This document shows positions 16,982 to 26,417 of a DNA stretch of 64,000 nt, in pieces. The translations under genes were made by a program, and so were the position numbers. The DNA lies in contig NZ_QURN01000001.1 of the NCBI RefSeq assembly GCF_003403035.1, forward strand, positions 372,001-436,000, in the 5' to 3' direction. Each line of letters starts with the position of its first letter. The stretch's first letter is position 1. Source of the DNA: Mesorhizobium denitrificans. Lineage in GTDB: Bacteria; Pseudomonadota; Alphaproteobacteria; Rhizobiales; Rhizobiaceae. Under the pieces are notes generated by a model that saw nothing but the letters and a program-made list of their open reading frames with translations, searched no databases and was not told the DNA's origin.

Positions 16982-17010
16982 CTAATAACCGAGACAAACC
17001 ATCTTCACAA
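16982..17010 (-). promoter_or_regulatory. Candidate leuL-leuA promoter
   Basis: On the minus strand, TTGTGA and TATTAG are spaced by 17 bases, each matching four of six sigma-70 consensus positions. The start point would fall about 60 bases ahead of the leader peptide's GTG. Confidence 0.45.
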
Positions 17011-17079
17011 GGGCCGAGTTGGGCTTTTCGGGCGCAATCAAATGGGCCACAGTGTCCTTCTGCCTTGGGAGGGGTATCC

Positions 17080-18243
17080 ATGAACTTCGTGTTCTTCTCG
17101 CCGCATTTTCCCAACACCGGATCCGATTTCTGCGACCGCCTCAAGAAGGCAGGCGCAACGGTACTGGGCATTGGCGATGCGCCCTATGAGGCGCTCGACC
17201 CGAAATTGCGCGCGGCACTCTCCGAATATTATCGCATCGCCGACATGGAAAACTACGATCTCACCTATCGCGCGATGGGCTATTTCATTCACAAATGGGG
17301 ACGTATCGACCGCTTTGAATCGCTCAATGAGCATTGGCTCGATCTGGAGGCCGGCATTCGCACCGACTTCAATATTGAAGGCATCAAGCTGGACTACGTC
17401 AAGAATATCAAGCGCAAGAGCCGCATGCGGGCATCGTTTCGCAAGAGCGGGGTCAACACGATAGCCCAGCGCAAGACGTCCGAGCGTTCGGGGGCTTTGG
17501 AGTTCATCCGCAAGGTCGGCTATCCCGTCGTGGTCAAGCCGGATTCCGGTGCCGGTGCGGCCCACACCTATAAAATCTCCAATGCCGGCGAACTCGACGA
17601 TTTCTTCCGTATCAAGCCCGCTGGCGTCAGCTTCGTGATGGAAGAATTCATTGACGGCTTGGTCGTCACCTATGACGGTCTAGTGAATCGCGATGGTGAA
17701 ATTCTATTCGCGGCCAGCACAAAATATGACGGTTCCATCATGGACGTCGTCAATAAGAACCTGCACATGAGCTATGTGTGCCGCCCCGAAATCCCGCCTG
17801 AAATCGAAGAGGCGGGACGCAAGATCGTCAAGGCGTTCGACCTGAAAGAGCGCTTCTTTCACATTGAACTGTTCGAGACGAAAGATGGCCGCATTGTCGC
17901 TTTGGAGGTCAATATCAGACCGCCCGGTGGCTATATGACCGACGCGATCAACTATACTTACGACATCGACATTTATGCCGAATGGGCGAATATGGTTGTA
18001 AACAATCGTGTCAGCGGCAATTTCAAAGGCAAGTACTTCACCGCCTATGCCAGCCGCAAAAATCACTACCGTTATCGCCACAGCCATGATGAGGTGATGG
18101 GCGCATTTAAGAGCATGGTGGTGCGGCACAACGCGATTGAGCCGATTTTCAGCAGGGCAATGGGCAATTACGCCTATCAATTGCGCTCAAAAGACCCCAA
18201 AGCTTTGCGCGAGGCAGTCGCTTTCATCCAGCAAGAGGTTTGA
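17080..18243 (+). CDS. ATP-grasp carboxylate-amine ligase-like protein
   Basis: 387 residues, start set by GGGAGGGG just ahead of the ATG. The N-terminal 110 residues form a pre-ATP-grasp domain (MNFVFFSPHFPNTGSDFCDR). The ATP-grasp fold follows: VVVKPDSGAGAAHTYKI is the nucleotide-binding strand-loop, MEEFIDG the hinge, and ALEVNIRPPGGYMTDAINY holds the metal-binding Glu-x-Asn pair. Such enzymes join a carboxylate to an amine through an acyl phosphate. The product is unknown. The next gene, an esterase, begins one base after the stop, so the pair forms an operon. The gene is divergent from the leuA leader. Confidence 0.8.
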   Translation: MNFVFFSPHFPNTGSDFCDRLKKAGATVLGIGDAPYEALDPKLRAALSEYYRIADMENYDLTYRAMGYFIHKWGRIDRFESLNEHWLDLEAGIRTDFNIEGIKLDYVKNIKRKSRMRASFRKSGVNTIAQRKTSERSGALEFIRKVGYPVVVKPDSGAGAAHTYKISNAGELDDFFRIKPAGVSFVMEEFIDGLVVTYDGLVNRDGEILFAASTKYDGSIMDVVNKNLHMSYVCRPEIPPEIEEAGRKIVKAFDLKERFFHIELFETKDGRIVALEVNIRPPGGYMTDAINYTYDIDIYAEWANMVVNNRVSGNFKGKYFTAYASRKNHYRYRHSHDEVMGAFKSMVVRHNAIEPIFSRAMGNYAYQLRSKDPKALREAVAFIQQEV

Positions 18244-18244
18244 G

Positions 18245-19021
18245 TTGGATATTTCCTATCACAAGGCCCACAGTTCAGCGTTGGGGCGCGACATGGAATA
18301 CAAGCGCTACGGCTATGCCGGGCGTCCGGTTGTGATTTTCCCAACCTCTCAAGGTCGCTTCTATCAGTTCGAGGATTCCGGCGGCGTTGGCGCGCTGGCT
18401 CGTTTCGTTGATGAAGGCCGCATACAGCTTTTCACAGTCGACGGCATCGACAGTGAAAGCTTCTTCGCCAAGCGCGCCAGCTATGAACGCCGCATTGCGC
18501 GCCACGAGGCATATTTCCGCTATATCCGGGAAGAGGCATTGCCGGAAATCACGGCCATCGCATCCGCATCGAACGGAGGCCGGATACTTAAGCCATTGTT
18601 CTCCGGTTGCTCGATGGGCGGCTACCATTCGTCGAATTTCGTCTTCCGCTTTCCCGATCTTGTCTGCGGAGTTATCGCGCTATCCGGGGTTTATTCTACG
18701 CGCGATTTCTTCGGATCAGAGCTTGGCGGCGACATCTATTTCAACTCGCCGCTGGATTATCTGCCGGGCTTGAACGATAAGGCCGTGCTTGCGCGCCTTC
18801 GGTCATTGCGGCTGATTTTCTGCTGCGGGCAGGGCGCCTGGGAAGAGCGCATGTTGGAAGACACGCGCTCCCTGGAGCAAATCCTTCACGCCAAACAGAT
18901 TCCCGCCTGGGTGGATTACTGGGGCGGCGATGTCGACCATGATTGGCCGTGGTGGCACAAGCAGCTCGACTACTTCATGTCGCGCTGGCTCGACGAGGAT
19001 TTGAAAGAGCGGATGGACTGA
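18245..19021 (+). CDS. Esterase-like alpha/beta hydrolase paired with ATP-grasp gene
   Basis: 258 residues starting at TTG behind an AAGAGG ribosome site. Resembles the esterase D / antigen-85-like family: nucleophile Ser in FSGCSMGGYHSSNFVF, and a C-terminal HDWPWWHKQLDYF segment likely to carry the catalytic His. A start further upstream would run into the preceding gene and lacks family similarity. No signal peptide is evident, so it acts in the cytoplasm. With the ATP-grasp partner it may release, edit or recycle the ligase product; this is inference from gene order only. Confidence 0.75.
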   Translation: MDISYHKAHSSALGRDMEYKRYGYAGRPVVIFPTSQGRFYQFEDSGGVGALARFVDEGRIQLFTVDGIDSESFFAKRASYERRIARHEAYFRYIREEALPEITAIASASNGGRILKPLFSGCSMGGYHSSNFVFRFPDLVCGVIALSGVYSTRDFFGSELGGDIYFNSPLDYLPGLNDKAVLARLRSLRLIFCCGQGAWEERMLEDTRSLEQILHAKQIPAWVDYWGGDVDHDWPWWHKQLDYFMSRWLDEDLKERMD

Positions 19022-19062
19022 GCGGAACTGCACAAAGCCTTAGAGTCTTACGCAACCACCCC

Positions 19063-19986
19063 TCACGCAAACGGAACGGCTACAGTTCCCTTTGGCAGTT
19101 TCGCTTCGTCGTCGGGCTCGACATGGATCGTTACGCGAACACTCGGAATTTCCGCTTTAAGCGCTTCCTCAATGCGATCACAAATCACGTGGCTCTCGCC
19201 AACGGTCATGTCCGAATCCACCACCAGATGAAACTCGATGAAGGTCGCGCGCCCGGCGATGCGCGTCTTGAGATCATGCACCTCAAGCGCGCCCTTCGAG
19301 TTGGCTGAAATCACCGCGCGGATGTGCATCGCTTCGGTCGGCTCGACGGCCTTGTCCATCAATCCGCTCAGCGATGAGCCGATCACCTGCCATCCCTGAT
19401 AAAGGATGTTGACGGCAACAATTGCCGCCAGCGCGGGATCGAGCCAAAGCCAGCCGGTAGCCAATGCGCCCAGCAAGCCCGCCAAAACGCCAACCGAAGT
19501 CACCACGTCGGACATTATGTGTTTGCCATCGGCGACGAGCGCCGGCGACCGCTGACGTCTGCCAGTGCGAATTAGAATGGTTGCCCAGATAGCATTGATC
19601 ACCGAGGCGATTGCGTTGACGCCAAGGCCAACCCCCGGTTCTTCCAGCGGGCTAGGGTGCTCCCAGGCTTTCCAGACCTCGCTGAGGATCAGCAGCGCCG
19701 CCACTACAATCAGCACGCCCTCCAACACGGCGGAAAAATACTCTGCCTTGTGATGCCCGTGCTGATGGTCGTGGTCTGGTGGTTTATGGCTCAGCTGTAT
19801 CGCCCAGAAGGCGGCCCCGGCAGCAATCACATTCACGATGGATTCCAGCGCATCTGAATAAAGAGCGACGGACCCCGTCAGCCACCACGCCACGAGTTTC
19901 AGCGCGAACACCGCTACGGCGACGGGGATAGACCACATCGCCAGGGTGGCAACCTTTGATTTCGAGGCCATCGCGAGTTCTGGCAT
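19063..19986 (-). CDS. Cation diffusion facilitator (FieF/YiiP-like)
   Basis: Proton-coupled exporter of Zn2+, Fe2+ or similar ions in the inner membrane. Six transmembrane helices are visible. The transport site residues are in helix 2 (YSDALESIVNV) and helix 5 (DGKHIMSDVVTSVGV), matching the D-x3-D / H-x3-D pattern. A His-rich loop (PDHDHQHGHHKAEY) lies between helices 2 and 3. The C-terminal cytoplasmic domain carries HDLKTRIAG and EFHLVVDSDMTV. The ATG giving MPELAMASK was chosen; an upstream TTG is possible. Metal specificity cannot be read with certainty. Confidence 0.9.
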   Translation of the reverse strand: MPELAMASKSKVATLAMWSIPVAVAVFALKLVAWWLTGSVALYSDALESIVNVIAAGAAFWAIQLSHKPPDHDHQHGHHKAEYFSAVLEGVLIVVAALLILSEVWKAWEHPSPLEEPGVGLGVNAIASVINAIWATILIRTGRRQRSPALVADGKHIMSDVVTSVGVLAGLLGALATGWLWLDPALAAIVAVNILYQGWQVIGSSLSGLMDKAVEPTEAMHIRAVISANSKGALEVHDLKTRIAGRATFIEFHLVVDSDMTVGESHVICDRIEEALKAEIPSVRVTIHVEPDDEAKLPKGTVAVPFA

Positions 19987-20000
19987 TCTAATCCCGTCGA

Positions 20001-20030
20001 GAAACAAAAGACCGCGCTAGGCGGCCTTTT
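20001..20030 (-). terminator. Terminator overlapping the trpE(G) stop
   Basis: AAAAGACCGC pairs with GCGGCCTTTT (one mismatch) around a 5-base loop; the stop codon lies at the loop. Read on the minus strand a TTTTGTTT run follows. It probably ends the trpE(G) transcript. Confidence 0.65.
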
Positions 20031-22206
20031 CTTTTGCTTTACGCGGCAAATGCGCAACCACGTTTTCGATCATGCGCATGCCTGCGTTCTGACCGAGCGT
20101 CATGATTGATTCGGGATGGAATTGCACGGCGGCAATCGGCTCTTTCTTGTGTTCAAAAGCCATAATGACACCATCCTCTGTTTCCGCAGTGACCAGGAAA
20201 TCATCCGGCAAACGCACGGGGTCAGCGAAAATCGAGTGATAGCGGCCAACGGTCACTTCTTTCGGCAGGCCGGAGAAAATCACGCCCGGCTTTGAAACGC
20301 GAATGCGTGACGGCTTGCCATGCATCGGCACATGCAGATGACGCAACTCGCCGCCATAAGCTTCCGCCAGCGCCTGCAAACCAAGACACACGCCGAAGAT
20401 CGGCAGGTCGCGCTGCCGCGCGTTCTTGATGGTCGCAGCGCAGTCGAAATCCTTCGGCGAACCGGGTCCCGGCGACAGCACAACAAGATCGGGCTGCAAG
20501 CGGTCGAATATTTCGTTCGGCACGGGCGTGCGAACCGTTGAGACATTCGCACCGGTCTGCCGGAAGTAATTCGCCAGCGTGTGAACAAATGAATCTTCGT
20601 GATCCACCAGCAGAATATTCACGCCTTCGCCCACGCGGGCGGTCTGGCGCTCGGTTCCACTTGCATTGGCGGTCTTGGCATCGCGAATCGCGGAGAGCAT
20701 GGCAGAGGCCTTCAATTCGGTTTCGGCTTCTTCTTCCTCGGGAACTGAGTCGAACAATAATGTGGCGCCAGCGCGGACTTCTGCAATGCCATCCTTGATG
20801 CGGATGGTGCGCAGCGTAAGGCCGGTGTTCATGTCGCCATTGAAGTTAACCATGCCGACGGCGCCGCCATACCACGCGCGCGGGCTCTTCTCGTGCTGTT
20901 CGATGAAGCGCATCGCCCATAATTTCGGTGCGCCGGTCACGGTCACGGCCCATGCGTGGGAGAGAAACGCGTCGAACGCATCCATGCCCTCGCGCAAGCG
21001 GCCCTCAATGTGGTCGACGGTGTGGATCAGCCGTGAATACATTTCGATCTGACGCCGCCCGATAACGCGCACCGATCCCGGCTCGCACACGCGGCTCTTA
21101 TCGTTGCGGTCAACATCCGAGCACATGGTCAGCTCGGACTCATCCTTCTTGGAGTTGAGCAGTTTCAGAATCTGCTCGGAGTCCGAAATCGCATCGTCGC
21201 CGCGTTTGATCGTGCCGGAAATCGGGCACGTCTCCACCCGACGACCATTTACTCGCACAAACATTTCAGGCGAAGCGCCGATCAGATATTCGCCGTCGCC
21301 CAGGTTGATGAAGAAGGAATAGGGCGACGGATTGATTGACTTGAGCTTGCGTGAAATTTCCGAAGGTTCTGTTTCGCAGCGCTCATAAAACATCTGCCCC
21401 GGCACCACTTCAAACAGATCGCCGCGTTTGAAGCTGTCCATCGCCTCAAGCACCAGCGCTGCATATTCACCGGGTTCGTGGTCGCCGCGCGCAGGTATGC
21501 GGTCAGACGTCTTGAATGGCTGTTCGTTCTGTTCGCGCGGCAGGCCTTCCGTCGAGATTCCGGCAAAGGCGAAGTCATAGCTCTCGATCCAGGCCTTGGT
21601 CGAATAGTGATCGACCACAAGCACCTCATCTGGCAGATACAGCACCAGATCGCGCTGATCTTCAGGGCGCTCCAAATGCAGATCGACCGGGTCGAACTGA
21701 AATGCGAGGTCGTAGCCGAATGCGCCGTAGAGGCCGAGCGTCGCGTCTTCCTGCGTCTTCATCATCGCGGTCAGCGCTCGTAGGACAGTAAATACGGAGG
21801 GCGCACGCGAGCGCTCTTCTTCAGTGTAGACACGGCCTGGCTCTGCGATGTCCACGCGGATCAAATCGTCCCCGCGCCGTGAAACCTTGGCGTGGGTCAG
21901 GCCCGACAGAGCCTTGCCGACAATGGCGAGCAGAGCCCTTCCACGCTGGTTCAGCGCCTCGATATGCATGACGCGGCCGCGCGCGGTAACGACCAGTGGC
22001 GGATCGATGATCGCTGTGTCCCAGCGCGTATAGCGGCCCGGATATTCATAGTTGGAGGAGAAAACCGCGCCGCGACGGCTGTTCAGCCCATCGACATAGC
22101 TTTCGATTGCGCCTGCATAGGTCGTCGCGCGCCGCGTTCGGGTGATCGCTACACCCCCCTCGGTCGTAAAGCGCTCGGCGCCGTTGTCCAGAACTTCCAA
22201 TGTCAT
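20017..22206 (-). CDS. trpE(G): Anthranilate synthase TrpE(G) fusion
   Basis: Makes anthranilate from chorismate and glutamine for tryptophan synthesis. About 729 residues, a fusion typical of rhizobia and Brucella. The TrpE part covers residues 1-510, with the chorismate-binding ISGTIKRG and the [15 protein letters not shown] block. The TrpG glutamine amidotransferase part covers residues 530-725, with LSPGPGSP, the nucleophile Cys in [16 protein letters not shown] and the AVQFHPES triad segment. The start MTLEVLDNG was preferred over an upstream start by five codons. The 5' leader encodes trpL followed by an intrinsic attenuator, so expression should rise when charged tRNA-Trp is scarce. 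Confidence 0.97.
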   Translation of the reverse strand: MTLEVLDNGAERFTTEGGVAITRTRRATTYAGAIESYVDGLNSRRGAVFSSNYEYPGRYTRWDTAIIDPPLVVTARGRVMHIEALNQRGRALLAIVGKALSGLTHAKVSRRGDDLIRVDIAEPGRVYTEEERSRAPSVFTVLRALTAMMKTQEDATLGLYGAFGYDLAFQFDPVDLHLERPEDQRDLVLYLPDEVLVVDHYSTKAWIESYDFAFAGISTEGLPREQNEQPFKTSDRIPARGDHEPGEYAALVLEAMDSFKRGDLFEVVPGQMFYERCETEPSEISRKLKSINPSPYSFFINLGDGEYLIGASPEMFVRVNGRRVETCPISGTIKRGDDAISDSEQILKLLNSKKDESELTMCSDVDRNDKSRVCEPGSVRVIGRRQIEMYSRLIHTVDHIEGRLREGMDAFDAFLSHAWAVTVTGAPKLWAMRFIEQHEKSPRAWYGGAVGMVNFNGDMNTGLTLRTIRIKDGIAEVRAGATLLFDSVPEEEEAETELKASAMLSAIRDAKTANASGTERQTARVGEGVNILLVDHEDSFVHTLANYFRQTGANVSTVRTPVPNEIFDRLQPDLVVLSPGPGSPKDFDCAATIKNARQRDLPIFGVCLGLQALAEAYGGELRHLHVPMHGKPSRIRVSKPGVIFSGLPKEVTVGRYHSIFADPVRLPDDFLVTAETEDGVIMAFEHKKEPIAAVQFHPESIMTLGQNAGMRMIENVVAHLPRKAKEKAA

Positions 22207-22248
22207 TCCCGTCTCCAACACTCAGGCAAGGAACCCTGGCAACTCATC

Positions 22249-22286
22249 AAAAAACAAATGGCCGCCCGGAATTTCCGTTGCGGCCA
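22249..22286 (-). terminator. trpE(G) attenuator terminator
   Basis: Arms TGGCCGC / GCGGCCA with an inner CGGAA / TTCCG stem, then a minus-strand TTTGTTTTTT run. It lies between trpL and the trpE(G) start. A GCGGCC copy just after trpL (22316-22321) can pair with the same GGCCGC arm, giving the alternative antiterminator. Confidence 0.88.
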
Positions 22287-22323
22287 CCTCATTTTCACGC
22301 ACGCGCGCAGGATCAGGCCGCTC

Positions 22324-22368
22324 TTAGCAGGCCCACCACCAAGCATTTGCGATCGACTTGATCTTCAT
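22324..22368 (-). CDS. trpL: trp leader peptide TrpL
   Basis: A 14-residue peptide, MKIKSIANAWWWAC, with three consecutive TGG Trp codons three codons before the stop. An in-frame ATG four codons upstream would give 18 residues. Sinorhizobium trpL is also 14 residues long and also carries three Trp codons in a row. Stalling at these codons should free the downstream RNA to form the antiterminator and let transcription reach trpE(G). Further upstream on the minus strand, TTGCAA and TATGTT (22446-22451 and 22425-22430) may form the promoter, though the 15-base spacing is short. The rest of the gap to the ABC operon holds a GCGAT-AA-ATCGC palindrome at 22506-22517 and nothing else clear. Confidence 0.88.
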   Translation of the reverse strand: MKIKSIANAWWWAC

Positions 22369-22691
22369 GCCCGCATCCATAGCCGCGATTTTTCTGTGCT
22401 GCAACAATTTCTGCAAATGGCCCAAACATAGGCACGGTAATGCTATTGCAAATACAAAAATACAAATGTATCGCTAGGGTGTTGGGAGGAGGTAGCTCAC
22501 GAATTGCGATAAATCGCTTTTCGCGCGGCTTGGACGAAGCATCCGCAGTGTGGATGGATTGATTTCGTTCTGCTTCGATAGAGCCGGTGACCGCTGTCCC
22601 TCAACAAAAAGAGCTTGGGCCGATGCCCAACCGGAACCGTTTCCATGCGGCCGCCGGAGCAGGCGGGGACCGTCATACAAGGAGGAGTGAA

Positions 22692-24041
22692 ATGAAGCGT
22701 ATGTTGAAAATCTGCGCCAGTTTCGCGGCCATCGCCGCGGCAACTGCGAGCATGCCGACCGCGGCTTTCGCGGATTGGCTCGAAACAGCGGCAGCACCGC
22801 TTAAAGGCACTGAAATCAGCGGTATTTTCCTTGATCGTCCGGGCTACCGCGCGATCATCAAGCTGCTTCCGGAATTTGAAAAGAAGACGGGCATCAAGGT
22901 CAATTACGAGATCGTGCCTTACGAAAACACCCGCGAGAAGCAGGTGTTGAACTTCACCTCGCAGGGTGATCTCACCATGGCGCTGGTCGACCTCGTCTGG
23001 ATCGGCGAATTCGCGGAAAGCGGCTGGATCGATCCGATCGAGAATTTCTCCAAAGACGCATCCATCACCGACCCCAATCTGAAGCTTGACGGGTTCTTCC
23101 CGCTTCTGCTCAACGCGTTCGGCACTTGGGGTGGCACGACCTACGGCCTGCCGTTCGACAACTATTCGGGTCTGCTTTTCTACAATTCCTGCCAACTCAA
23201 GGATGCCGGTTTCGACAAGCCGCCAGCAACCTGGGAAGAGCTGAAGGACGTTTACGCGCCGAAGCTCACCGATGCGTCGAAGAAGCAGTATGCGTTCGCT
23301 CTGCAATCGCTGCGTGGCGAAACGCAGTCGGCGGACAGCTTCATGCGTTTCCTCTGGCCCTTCGGCGGCTCGCTGCTGAACAAGGAGTTCAAGTCCAACC
23401 TGATGAGCAAGGAGAGCCAGGCCGGCCTCAACTTCCGCCAGGATTTGATGAAGTACATGCCACCCGGCATCGTCAGCTATGACCACGCGGAAGCGGTGAA
23501 CGCGCTTGCACAGGGTCAGGTGTCGATGATCACCGAATGGTCTGCCTTCTATGGCACGCTTGTTGATCCATCGACCTCCAAGCTTGGTGATTGCCTTGGT
23601 GTTGCGCCGGAACCGGCAGGTCCTGCTGGCCGTCTGCCTGCACTCGGCGGCTTCTCGCTGGCAGTCGCCGCTCAGGCGAGCGAAGCGCAGAAGAAGGCTA
23701 CTTGGCTGTTCATCCAGTGGGCGACATCGGAAGAAATCGCCAAGCCATATGTTGAGGCTGGCGGTGTTTCTGGCCGTATGGCGGTCTACAACGATCCGGA
23801 CATCAAGGCGAAGTACAAGTTCGTCGAGCCGATGGTCGCATCGTGGCAGGCGGGTGTGCCGGAATTCCGTCCTCGTTTCCCTGCTTGGCCTGCGATTTCG
23901 GAAGTAATCGCAGAGTGGGGCACCAAGATGATGCTTGGTGAAGTCACTGTCGAAGGTGGCTCGAAGGAAATCGGCACCCGTACCGAGGAAATTCTCGGCA
24001 AGGAAGGCTATTATGATGGGAAGAAGGCACTTCTCCAGTAA
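22692..24041 (+). CDS. Polyol/sugar ABC transporter substrate-binding protein
   Basis: 449 residues, periplasmic, extracellular solute-binding family 1. Start set by GGAGGAG seven bases before the ATG. A signal peptide runs to a cleavage after AFA. The mature protein has [20 protein letters not shown], the usual opening of this family, and the later [12 protein letters not shown] and [20 protein letters not shown] segments typical of sugar-alcohol binders. It is the first gene of a nine-gene operon for uptake and oxidation of a polyol. Two hairpins follow the stop, an arrangement often seen where the binding protein must be made in excess over the permeases. Confidence 0.88.
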   Translation: MKRMLKICASFAAIAAATASMPTAAFADWLETAAAPLKGTEISGIFLDRPGYRAIIKLLPEFEKKTGIKVNYEIVPYENTREKQVLNFTSQGDLTMALVDLVWIGEFAESGWIDPIENFSKDASITDPNLKLDGFFPLLLNAFGTWGGTTYGLPFDNYSGLLFYNSCQLKDAGFDKPPATWEELKDVYAPKLTDASKKQYAFALQSLRGETQSADSFMRFLWPFGGSLLNKEFKSNLMSKESQAGLNFRQDLMKYMPPGIVSYDHAEAVNALAQGQVSMITEWSAFYGTLVDPSTSKLGDCLGVAPEPAGPAGRLPALGGFSLAVAAQASEAQKKATWLFIQWATSEEIAKPYVEAGGVSGRMAVYNDPDIKAKYKFVEPMVASWQAGVPEFRPRFPAWPAISEVIAEWGTKMMLGEVTVEGGSKEIGTRTEEILGKEGYYDGKKALLQ

Positions 24042-24050
24042 GAGTACCTC

Positions 24051-24107
24051 CCAAGGCTGAGGCGCGTAGCCTTGGCCGGTGGTGGGCCTGCCGCAAGGGC
24101 CCACCAC
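24051..24107 (+). other. Tandem stem-loops after the binding-protein gene
   Basis: First hairpin: CCAAGGCT / AGCCTTGG, 8 bp. Second: GTGGTGGGCC / GGCCCACCAC, 10 bp, loop of 9. Neither is followed by a T-run. They probably stabilise the upstream mRNA segment or reduce read-through to the rest of the operon. Confidence 0.6.
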
Positions 24108-24142
24108 TCGACTTGCAACAGATTGCGTATTCGGTGGTGCAG

Positions 24143-24694
24143 ATGGCCGAACTCTATGCACAAGCTCTCGACGAACTCGGCGTTTGCCTTGCTAAAATAA
24201 AGCGTCCAGACATGAACGCCGCGCTGGATGAACTTGCGTCGGCAAATCGCATCGCGCTCTATGGCGTCGGTCGCGAGGGGCTGCAGATGAAGGGCTTCGC
24301 CATGCGCCTCTTTCATCTTGGCTTGAATGCTTCTGTGGTTGGCGACATGACAACGCCACCCGTGGGCAAAGGTGATCTGCTCGTGGTTTCGGCTGGTCCG
24401 GGAAACTTCTCGACAGTGGCCGGGCTGATGGGCGTTGCACGTCAAAGCGGCGCGCGCACCTTGTTGGTAACAGCAGTGCCGGATGGCGGCGCGGCAAAGC
24501 TGGCGGATACGGTTCTCACCATTCCCGCACAGACCATGGCCAACGACCAAGGAGCGTCAACTTCTGTGCTGCCAATGGGATCGTTGTATGAAGGCGCGCA
24601 ATACATCCTGTTCGAAATCCTCATTCTCGAACTGCGGCAGCGCCTGAACATCTCACCCGCCGTCATGCGCGGCAATCATACGAATCTGGAATAG
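24143..24694 (+). CDS. SIS-domain protein, 6-phospho-3-hexuloisomerase-like
   Basis: A single sugar-isomerase (SIS) domain of about 183 residues. It resembles 6-phospho-3-hexuloisomerase (HxlB/PHI): [20 protein letters not shown], then [20 protein letters not shown] and the C-terminal [16 protein letters not shown]. In this operon a role in interconverting a ketose phosphate is plausible, but no hexulose-phosphate synthase is next to it. A TTG ten codons upstream is an alternative start. It lies between the binding-protein and permease genes on the same strand. Confidence 0.8.
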   Translation: MAELYAQALDELGVCLAKIKRPDMNAALDELASANRIALYGVGREGLQMKGFAMRLFHLGLNASVVGDMTTPPVGKGDLLVVSAGPGNFSTVAGLMGVARQSGARTLLVTAVPDGGAAKLADTVLTIPAQTMANDQGASTSVLPMGSLYEGAQYILFEILILELRQRLNISPAVMRGNHTNLE

Positions 24695-24698
24695 CAGG

Positions 24699-25601
24699 AT
24701 GGCTCAAACAACCGCTACGCCCAATCGGGGATATGGCCGCTGGACGCCCTTGTGGTTTCTCGCGCCAGCCGTGCTTACGCTGTTCTTGATCGGCATCTAT
24801 CCGACCATATTTGCGCTGGTCACGTCGTTTAGGCAATACAACATCACGCGTCCGCGCGACGGTTTTCCATTCATCGGGTTTGAGAATTACATCAATGTTT
24901 TGAGCGACAGCACATTCTGGTCGTCGCTGCTGCTCACCGCGCGCTTTTACGTGACCGTGTTGCCGATTCAGATCGTACTCGGAGTGGCGATTGCGTTGCT
25001 TCTTCACAAGCCCGGCATGGGTTTCCTCAAGTCGTTGGCGCGTGTCACGCTCGTTGTTCCGCTAGCTACCACATATGCGGTCGTCGGCCTTATTGGTCGC
25101 CTGATATTCAACCGCGACTTTGGCGTTGCCAATCAGTTCCTGAACTGGATCGGTTTTCCGGGCTTTGATTGGCTCGGCTCGCAAAGCGGTGCATTCGCGG
25201 CCATCGCGATCATGGATATATGGCAGTGGACGCCTTTCTGCGCGCTGCTTTTCCTCGCAGGTCTGTCGATGGTTCCGGGCGAGATCGAGGAAGCTGCTCG
25301 CCTTGAAACGTCTTCGAAACTGGCGCTTTTGCGATATGTGCAGCTGCCATATCTGCTGCCGGGCCTTACCGCCGTCATGATCCTGCGGTCGGCAGACGTG
25401 CTGAAGCTTTTCGACATGGTGTTTGTCATGACACGCGGCGGGCCAGGTTCGGCCACCGACCTTGTGTCCGTCTATATTCAGCGTGTGGGCTTCCGCGTCT
25501 TCGATCTAGGCACCGCCTCGGCGCAAGCCATTCTGTTGTTGATCCTGACCATCGTTATCAGCCGACTTTACATTCGCCTGATCTATCGGGAGGTGAACTG
25601 A
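24699..25601 (+). CDS. ABC transporter permease, MalF type
   Basis: 300-residue inner-membrane permease with six predicted helices, starting five bases after the SIS gene. The EAA loop that contacts the ATPase is EEAARLETSSKLALLRYVQL followed by PYLLPG. The N-terminal helix is preceded by a short basic cytoplasmic tail. Together with the next gene it forms the heterodimeric channel of the polyol importer. Confidence 0.92.
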   Translation: MAQTTATPNRGYGRWTPLWFLAPAVLTLFLIGIYPTIFALVTSFRQYNITRPRDGFPFIGFENYINVLSDSTFWSSLLLTARFYVTVLPIQIVLGVAIALLLHKPGMGFLKSLARVTLVVPLATTYAVVGLIGRLIFNRDFGVANQFLNWIGFPGFDWLGSQSGAFAAIAIMDIWQWTPFCALLFLAGLSMVPGEIEEAARLETSSKLALLRYVQLPYLLPGLTAVMILRSADVLKLFDMVFVMTRGGPGSATDLVSVYIQRVGFRVFDLGTASAQAILLLILTIVISRLYIRLIYREVN

Positions 25602-26417
25602 ATGCGTCCTTCCAGCAGCATCCTGCACGCCCTCGGCTTGTGCGCGGTCATCATCTTTTCGATGTTTCCATTCTATTGGATGGTTACAGCCAGCTTCAAA
25701 ACACAGACCGATATTCTGGCCTCACCGCCGCTCTGGTTCTTCATGCCGACATTGGATAACTATCGGGCGATCTTTGCCGATTCCAAAGTTATCGGCGCAG
25801 TTGGCAATTCGCTCATCGTCGCGAGCTGCACCACAGCGCTCGCCGTTTTGCTCGGCGCGCCCGCGGCCTATGCGCTCGCGCGATTTGAATTTCGCGGCAA
25901 GGGTGATCTCTGGTTCTGGTTCATCTCAAACCGCATGATCAGCCCCATCGTGCTGGCGCTGCCGGTCTATATCCTCGCGATGCAGGCGCGGTTGCTGGAT
26001 ACGCATCTGGTGCTGATCCTGATTTATCTCACCTTCAATCTGCCGATTGTGGTGTGGATATGCACCGATCAGTTCAAATCGATCCCATCCGATCTTGAAC
26101 AGGCTGCCCGTCTCGACGGCGCGGATCAGTTCACTATCTTCCGCAAAATCTACCTGCCACTGGGCGCACCGGGAATCGCCGTGTCAGCCATTTTCTCGTT
26201 CATCTTCTCGTGGAACGAACTGCTTTATGCGTTGGTGCTGACCCGTAAGAACGTGCAGACCGCGCCGGTCGTCGCTACCAGCTTTATGTCGGGCTACGAA
26301 CTGCCGTGGGGCAAGATCATGGCCACCGGCACAGTGATTGTGCTGCCAGTCACAATCTTTGCGCTGATCGTTTCGCGGCACATGGTGCGCGGCCTGACCA
26401 TGGGCGCAACCAAATGA
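25602..26417 (+). CDS. ABC transporter permease, MalG type
   Basis: 271-residue partner permease, beginning directly after the stop of the previous gene. The N-terminus carries the typical FPFYWMVTASFKTQTD segment and the EAA loop is EQAARLDGADQFTIFRKIYL followed by PLGAPG. Six helices are predicted. Its stop overlaps the ATG of the next gene by four bases, which implies coupled translation. Confidence 0.92.
   Translation: MRPSSSILHALGLCAVIIFSMFPFYWMVTASFKTQTDILASPPLWFFMPTLDNYRAIFADSKVIGAVGNSLIVASCTTALAVLLGAPAAYALARFEFRGKGDLWFWFISNRMISPIVLALPVYILAMQARLLDTHLVLILIYLTFNLPIVVWICTDQFKSIPSDLEQAARLDGADQFTIFRKIYLPLGAPGIAVSAIFSFIFSWNELLYALVLTRKNVQTAPVVATSFMSGYELPWGKIMATGTVIVLPVTIFALIVSRHMVRGLTMGATK

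Noticed and set aside
22497-24161. 554-codon minus-strand frame opposite the binding-protein gene
   Set aside because: The plus strand encodes a clear solute-binding protein with a good ribosome site. The minus frame has an Arg/His-rich composition typical of shadow translation.
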